Shown: positions 60,173-64,000 of the stretch, piece after piece | Numbering within the stretch: the first letter of the stretch is position 1 | Layout: each line of letters starts with the position of its first letter | Assembly: GCF_025398335.1 (NCBI RefSeq) | Contig: NZ_JAODOO010000010.1 | Coordinates: forward strand, 62,001 to 126,000 | DNA length: 64,000 nucleotides | Direction of reading: 5' to 3' | Origin: Clostridium sp. CX1 | GTDB taxonomy: Bacteria; Bacillota; Clostridia; Clostridiales; Clostridiaceae | Program-made: the position numbers and the translations under genes | Notes under the pieces: model-generated | Databases searched by the model: none | What the model was told of the DNA's origin: nothing | What the model saw: only the letters and a program-made list of their open reading frames with translations

Positions 60173-61285
60173 ATGAAGCTTTCTCAAAGGAAAAAAAGTG
60201 AAATAATCTTAGTGAAGCTAACGATATTATTTACCTTATTGCTAATTCAGATATTTTGTCCTAATAAGGTGCTAGCTGAGGAAGAAAACTCCAAGGAGCA
60301 AATAACTCAAGCTATAGAAGAAATAATATGCAATAGAAATAAGGCAATAGTAAACAGAGATTTAGAGTTAATAGAGTCTATTTACGACAAAGACACTAAG
60401 TATGGAACCTGGGCCTATGAACACGAAAAAAAGAAAATGGACTACATTCATAATTGGGAGGAAAAGCAGGGGGTAAAGTTTACAAACATTACCCCAAAGG
60501 TGGTAATTAAAAGTCTTAAGGGCACTGGAGACAGATATTCTGCTTATCTAATATGTTCAACAGAATATAAGTATGTATATGAAGATTCACCAGATATGGT
60601 TAACGTATCTAGAATTGGAACTCACCATTCAATGCAAATTGCTAAAAAAGATGGTGTATGGGTAATTACAAAGGAATGGTACAAAGATCCTTTCGCAGAT
60701 GCCTTAAACCTAGATAACATAAAAGCAGATTCCATAAAACAATATATTTTATCACAAAGTTTTAGAGATGTTTCCAATATAAATGAAAGAAGAAAAAAGG
60801 CTATAGAATATGCAGAACAATATTGTGGAGCTGCCAGTGAGGAACAGTATGGATTTAAGTATAATAAAAAATATAGAGATTATAATCCACAGGGAGGAGA
60901 TTGTGCAAACTTTGCATCTCAAATTTTATTTGAGGGAGGCAAGTTTAGGAAAAATTCTTCATGGAATTATGATGGTAGAGGCGCTACAGGTGCATGGTTA
61001 AATGCTGATGCCTTTAAGAATTATATGATTTACAGTGGAAGAGCATCGATTATTGCTTATGGTAATTATGATAAGGTATATAAAGCTTCCTACAAGCTCT
61101 TGCCCGGTGATTTTGTAGCTTATGAAAAAAAAGGAGACATTACTCATATTTCTGTTGTAACAGGAGCTGACTCTAGAGGCTATTCCTTAGTTACCTGCCA
61201 CAACACAGATAGAAATAAAGCTCCTTGGGATCTTGGATGGAGTGATAAAAAAATAAAGTTTTGGTTAGTACGGGTTCACTATTAA
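60173..61285 (+). CDS. Exported amidase-domain protein (Amidase_6 type)
   Basis: A 370-residue exported protein with an N-terminal signal (LVKLTILFTLLLIQIFCPNKVLA). The middle part (about 40-190) looks like an NTF2-like domain, with charged segments and the KYGTWAYEHEKKKMDYI region. The C-terminal 150 residues are an Amidase_6 domain, starting with RKKAIEYAEQYC, with the putative catalytic cysteine in GGDCANFASQILFEGG and the histidine in GDITHISVVTG. Family members may cleave cell-wall peptides. AAAGGAG precedes the ATG. It stands alone, after the M15 peptidase gene, so the two may serve cell-wall turnover. Confidence 0.85.
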   Translation: MKLSQRKKSEIILVKLTILFTLLLIQIFCPNKVLAEEENSKEQITQAIEEIICNRNKAIVNRDLELIESIYDKDTKYGTWAYEHEKKKMDYIHNWEEKQGVKFTNITPKVVIKSLKGTGDRYSAYLICSTEYKYVYEDSPDMVNVSRIGTHHSMQIAKKDGVWVITKEWYKDPFADALNLDNIKADSIKQYILSQSFRDVSNINERRKKAIEYAEQYCGAASEEQYGFKYNKKYRDYNPQGGDCANFASQILFEGGKFRKNSSWNYDGRGATGAWLNADAFKNYMIYSGRASIIAYGNYDKVYKASYKLLPGDFVAYEKKGDITHISVVTGADSRGYSLVTCHNTDRNKAPWDLGWSDKKIKFWLVRVHY

Positions 61286-61442
61286 TATTTTTGTCACCAA
61301 GAACAATAATTAAAATACTATATAACTAGGTGGAACTTTTTTCAATAGCAAATTCCTTCTAGGTACATTTACACTGTATTAATATTACATACCCATTCAA
61401 AATGTACCAATATTTACAAATCAAAATAAGGGGATGAATTTT

Positions 61443-61841
61443 GTGATTAGCTATGAATTCCACCTAATTGTTCATATCAACGTAGAAGAACAGATAAGTG
61501 ATAAGAATGAACAAGTTATTTTTACAAAATTAATACCCCAGAAAATTAAAGAAATGTATTTTGAAGGTGTGGATATAGCAAAGATAGATTGCTATAGGAG
61601 GTTAACATTTAAAAGTTATAAATATGTAATAGTGTGTAATTTTCTGGGGTATAGCTTTAATGCTAAAAAGGAATTACCAGAGGATTTTTATGGATTTAAG
61701 GACTATGTAGAGGAGAAGTTAGAGTTTAATCTAGTAGGGGTAAGATTTAATATAGATAAGGAATGTTATATCTTGGTTTTCGATGAATTTGGAACTTTAA
61801 CCCTAGAAAAGTCTTTAAATAGTAAAAAGCTTAAACTATAA
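61443..61841 (+). CDS. Unknown 132-residue protein
   Basis: A small soluble protein with no recognised domain. It begins with alternating beta-like stretches (VISYEFHLIVHINVEEQISD) and has FKDYVEEKLEFNLVGVRFNI later. There is no signal peptide or membrane helix. GTG at 61443 fits the AAGGGG site (eight to nine bases away); an ATG at 61434 would overlap that site. It is a single gene ended by the terminator at 61850-61888. Confidence 0.7.
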   Translation: MISYEFHLIVHINVEEQISDKNEQVIFTKLIPQKIKEMYFEGVDIAKIDCYRRLTFKSYKYVIVCNFLGYSFNAKKELPEDFYGFKDYVEEKLEFNLVGVRFNIDKECYILVFDEFGTLTLEKSLNSKKLKL

Positions 61842-61849
61842 TTTAAGTG

Positions 61850-61888
61850 AAAAGTACCTGTAAATATAATACTACAGGTACTTTTATA
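61850..61888 (+). terminator. Terminator of the unknown 132-residue gene
   Basis: AAAAGTACCTGTA and TACAGGTACTTTT form a perfect 13-base stem with a 9-base loop, followed by ATATT. Confidence 0.87.
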
Positions 61889-61911
61889 TTGATAAAAACT
61901 TATAATAGATA

Positions 61912-61940
61912 TTTACAAAAGGAAATAAGTAGCATATAAT
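61912..61940 (+). promoter_or_regulatory. Promoter of the GntR-ABC operon
   Basis: TTTACA (61912-61917) and TATAAT (61935-61940) are 17 bases apart. About 20 bases downstream, TACGGT occurs twice (near 61963 and 61972), with a further TACC upstream at 61948, a possible operator for the GntR protein encoded next. Confidence 0.8.
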
Positions 61941-62024
61941 AAAACTGTACCATAAATAATAATACGGTTAATACGGTATATGACATAGTTAGGTAAATAT
62001 AGTTAATAGTGAGGGAGGGAAAAA

Positions 62025-62405
62025 ATGTTTGAATTAGATTTAAGAAGTCGATTGCCTATTTACGAACAATTAGTAGAGAAATTCAAAGAATTGATTATAA
62101 CTGAAATTTTAAAAAGGGATGAAAAACTTCCTTCAGTAAGAAGTCTTGCAAATGAACTTACAGTTAATCCTAATACTATTCAAAAGGCATATAGGGAACT
62201 TGAGCACCAAGGCTACATTTATTCAGTACCAGGAAAGGGGAATTTTGTGGCAGCAGTGTTGCAGAGCGGAAATATTGAAAAGTTATCTAAGTTAAAAGAA
62301 GAATTAGTGAAGATTTTATCGGAGGCTATGTATCTAGGTATGAAAAAAGAAGAAATTTTAAAAATTGTCTCAGAAATAGATGAGATGATACAAGGGGGAA
62401 GGTAA
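62025..62405 (+). CDS. GntR family transcriptional regulator, YtrA subfamily
   Basis: A 126-residue repressor. The winged helix-turn-helix spans 8-75 (LPIYEQLVEKFKELI, LPSVRSLANELTVNPNTIQKAYRELEHQGYI), and the short C-terminal tail (about 45 residues) is a dimerisation helix pair as in YtrA. GAGGGAGG precedes the ATG. It is followed by ABC transporter genes with no gap, the standard YtrA arrangement, in which the repressor controls its own operon and often responds to cell-wall antibiotics. Confidence 0.93.
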   Translation: MFELDLRSRLPIYEQLVEKFKELIITEILKRDEKLPSVRSLANELTVNPNTIQKAYRELEHQGYIYSVPGKGNFVAAVLQSGNIEKLSKLKEELVKILSEAMYLGMKKEEILKIVSEIDEMIQGGR

Positions 62406-62406
62406 G

Positions 62407-63306
62407 GTGCTAGAGGTAAAAAAGGTAAGCAAAACTTTTGAAGACTTAGAAGCATTAAAGAACGTAAGCATCAATGTAAAAAAAGGTTCTATCTACGGGC
62501 TAGTTGGTTCTAATGGAGCAGGAAAGACAACTTTAATAAAAACTTTAGTTGGTATCTATAGACAGGATGAAGGAGAGGTTTTCATAGCTGGTGAAGAAGT
62601 CTTTGAGAATGTAGATATTAAATCAAAATTAGTATTTATTCCGGATACTCTGTATTTTTTTACCCAGTACAGCATAAAGGATATGGCTAGATTTTACAAG
62701 AGAGTGTATCCCAATTTCAATGAAGAAAGATATAAAAAGTTAAAAGAGGTCTTTAACATTGATGAAAATAAAAAGTTACACAGGCTTTCTAAGGGAATGC
62801 AGAGACAAGTTGCCTTCTGGCTTGGGTTATCAGCTATGCCAGAGGTGCTGATTCTTGATGAACCTTTAGATGGACTAGATCCTGTTATGAGACAAAAGGT
62901 AAAAAACCTTATAGTACAAGATGTAGCAGAAAGACAGATGACAGTTTTAATATCTTCTCATAATTTAAGGGAGCTGGAGGATTTATGTGACCATATTGGA
63001 ATACTACATAAAGGTTCCTTAATACTAGAAAAGGATTTAGATGACTTAAAATCAGATGTGCATAAAATTCAAGTTGCTTTTAAAAGGGAAGTAACTTCAG
63101 AAATTTTAGAAGATTGCCATGTCCTATATAAAGAAAAAAGAGGAAGCATAATGCTCTTTATAGTAAGAGGTAAGAAAGAAGAGATTTTAAAGGATATTAT
63201 GAAAGAAGAACCGGTTATCTTAGACATTTTACCTTTAACCTTAGAAGAAATTTTCATTTATGAAATGGGGGATGTAGGATATGAAATCAAAAATATCATT
63301 TTTTAA
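62407..63306 (+). CDS. ABC transporter ATP-binding protein (YtrB-like)
   Basis: A 299-residue ATPase. Walker A is GSNGAGKTT, the signature LSKGMQRQV is a usual variant, Walker B is VLILDEPLDGLDP, and the H-loop is in ISSHNLRELE. A C-terminal extension of about 85 residues follows, as in drug-export ATPases. The start is GTG, one base after the stop of the GntR gene, so translation is coupled. It overlaps the permease gene by 26 bases. Substrate unknown; antibiotic defence is the common role of this operon type. Confidence 0.94.
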   Translation: MLEVKKVSKTFEDLEALKNVSINVKKGSIYGLVGSNGAGKTTLIKTLVGIYRQDEGEVFIAGEEVFENVDIKSKLVFIPDTLYFFTQYSIKDMARFYKRVYPNFNEERYKKLKEVFNIDENKKLHRLSKGMQRQVAFWLGLSAMPEVLILDEPLDGLDPVMRQKVKNLIVQDVAERQMTVLISSHNLRELEDLCDHIGILHKGSLILEKDLDDLKSDVHKIQVAFKREVTSEILEDCHVLYKEKRGSIMLFIVRGKKEEILKDIMKEEPVILDILPLTLEEIFIYEMGDVGYEIKNIIF

Positions 63307-64000
63307 TAAAGGTATAATCCTTGATGATATAAGAAGGTTTGGGTGGATAAGTGCTGCATACACAATGGTGCTTATATTTTTACTTCCGCTTAAAATATTT
63401 ATGTTGTGCACTAATGAAAGAATTAATAATGTTAATAACATTAATATGATAAAAGATCTACTCTATTTTAGAGGCGGAGGACTGCAGGGAATTTTTGCTT
63501 TAATAGTACCAGTACTACTAGCAATATTTATTTTTAGATATATTCAAGTAAAAATTTCTGTGGACATGATTCACAGTTTGCCTATTAAGAGAAACACCTT
63601 ATACAGAAGTCATATTGCTTTTGCTGTAGTATCGCTAGTAGCTCCAGTTATAATTAATGCTCTTATAATAATAATTTTAAATAAAGTTTTAGGTCTAGGA
63701 CAGTATTATGGTGCTTATGATGCAATTCAGTGGTCGAGAATTATGATTCTTTTTCCTTTAGTATCTTTCTTTGTAGCTGTATTTATGGGAATGGTCACAG
63801 GCAGCTCTGTACTGCAAGGAGTATTAACTTATATATTTATGTTTTTACCTTTTGGCTTAACTTTATTGATTAGTGAAACACTTAAGCTATTTATATATGG
63901 TTTTGCTTATAACGTCAATGAAATAAGCAATAAGCTTTCACCTATAGTAAGAATTTTTGATGGCTTCGGAAATTTTGATTTTAATAATAAAAACCTTACT
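63281..64000 (+). CDS. ABC transporter permease, cut by the window edge
   Basis: An open frame from ATG at 63281 to the end of the window (240 codons and still open). It begins MKSKISFFNKGIILDDIRRF and has at least five to six hydrophobic helices, including one near 25-40 and one near 70-90, with a cytosolic IHSLPIKRNTLYRSH segment between the second and third that is typical of YtrC/YtrD-like permeases. GGGGAT-TAGGA lies before the start. It overlaps the ATPase gene by 26 bases and is the membrane partner of that transporter. The C-terminus is not seen. Confidence 0.88.
   Translation, partial: MKSKISFFNKGIILDDIRRFGWISAAYTMVLIFLLPLKIFMLCTNERINNVNNINMIKDLLYFRGGGLQGIFALIVPVLLAIFIFRYIQVKISVDMIHSLPIKRNTLYRSHIAFAVVSLVAPVIINALIIIILNKVLGLGQYYGAYDAIQWSRIMILFPLVSFFVAVFMGMVTGSSVLQGVLTYIFMFLPFGLTLLISETLKLFIYGFAYNVNEISNKLSPIVRIFDGFGNFDFNNKNLT

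Overview
The window is low-G+C, AT-rich DNA with strong AGGAGG-type ribosome binding sites, ATG/GTG/TTG starts and T-tailed hairpin terminators. This, together with the gene content (corrinoid methyltransferase proteins, a double-cubane-cluster protein, a stressosome, FmdE, a large sensory complement), points to an anaerobic Firmicute of the Clostridium type. No rRNA, tRNA, prophage or CRISPR array was seen. The species cannot be fixed from the sequence alone.

Layout. 1-3.4 kb: a corrinoid methyltransferase operon headed by a double-cubane-cluster protein. 3.4-6.6 kb: a CDF metal exporter, a YitT membrane protein, and two CrcB/Fluc fluoride-channel genes behind a fluoride riboswitch with its own promoter and terminator. 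7.2-13.1 kb: RecQ helicase, a membrane chemoreceptor and a MATE exporter. 13.4-15.4 kb: a DUF166-like protein, a strongly structured intergenic region that is probably a minus-strand non-coding RNA, and a DUF3786 protein.

15.6-23.8 kb: a stressosome operon (RsbR, RsbS, RsbT, ATPase-phosphatase fusion) that feeds histidine kinases and receiver proteins, with no sigma factor or anti-sigma gene in sight. The rsbR gene is cut near its 3' end by a complete IS1595-family element (16510-18341) with matching ends, an 8-bp target duplication and a lipoprotein passenger gene. One receiver gene of this operon is frameshifted in its acidic pocket.

24-35 kb: FmdE-like protein, superoxide dismutase, VIT/VWA protein, ABC exporter, deoxynucleoside kinase, the oxidative pentose phosphate pair (6-phosphogluconate and glucose-6-phosphate dehydrogenases) and a cyclase-family hydrolase. 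35.4-46.8 kb: an AEC transporter and a glycosylation locus with several glycosyltransferases, nucleotide-sugar enzymes, an ATP-grasp ligase, a PIG-L deacetylase, a phosphoesterase and two small unknown proteins.

46.9-58.9 kb: a TetR regulator, then a full chemosensory operon (CheY, CheW, CheA, an exceptionally long soluble receptor made of 28-residue repeats, CheR, CheB, a PAS histidine kinase with a degenerate Hpt domain, a receiver protein and an HD-GYP protein). No flagellar genes are present, so control of something other than swimming, perhaps through cyclic di-GMP, is plausible. 59-64 kb: two secreted proteins (an M15-type peptidase and an amidase-domain protein), an unknown protein, and a GntR-ABC transporter operon that runs off the right edge.
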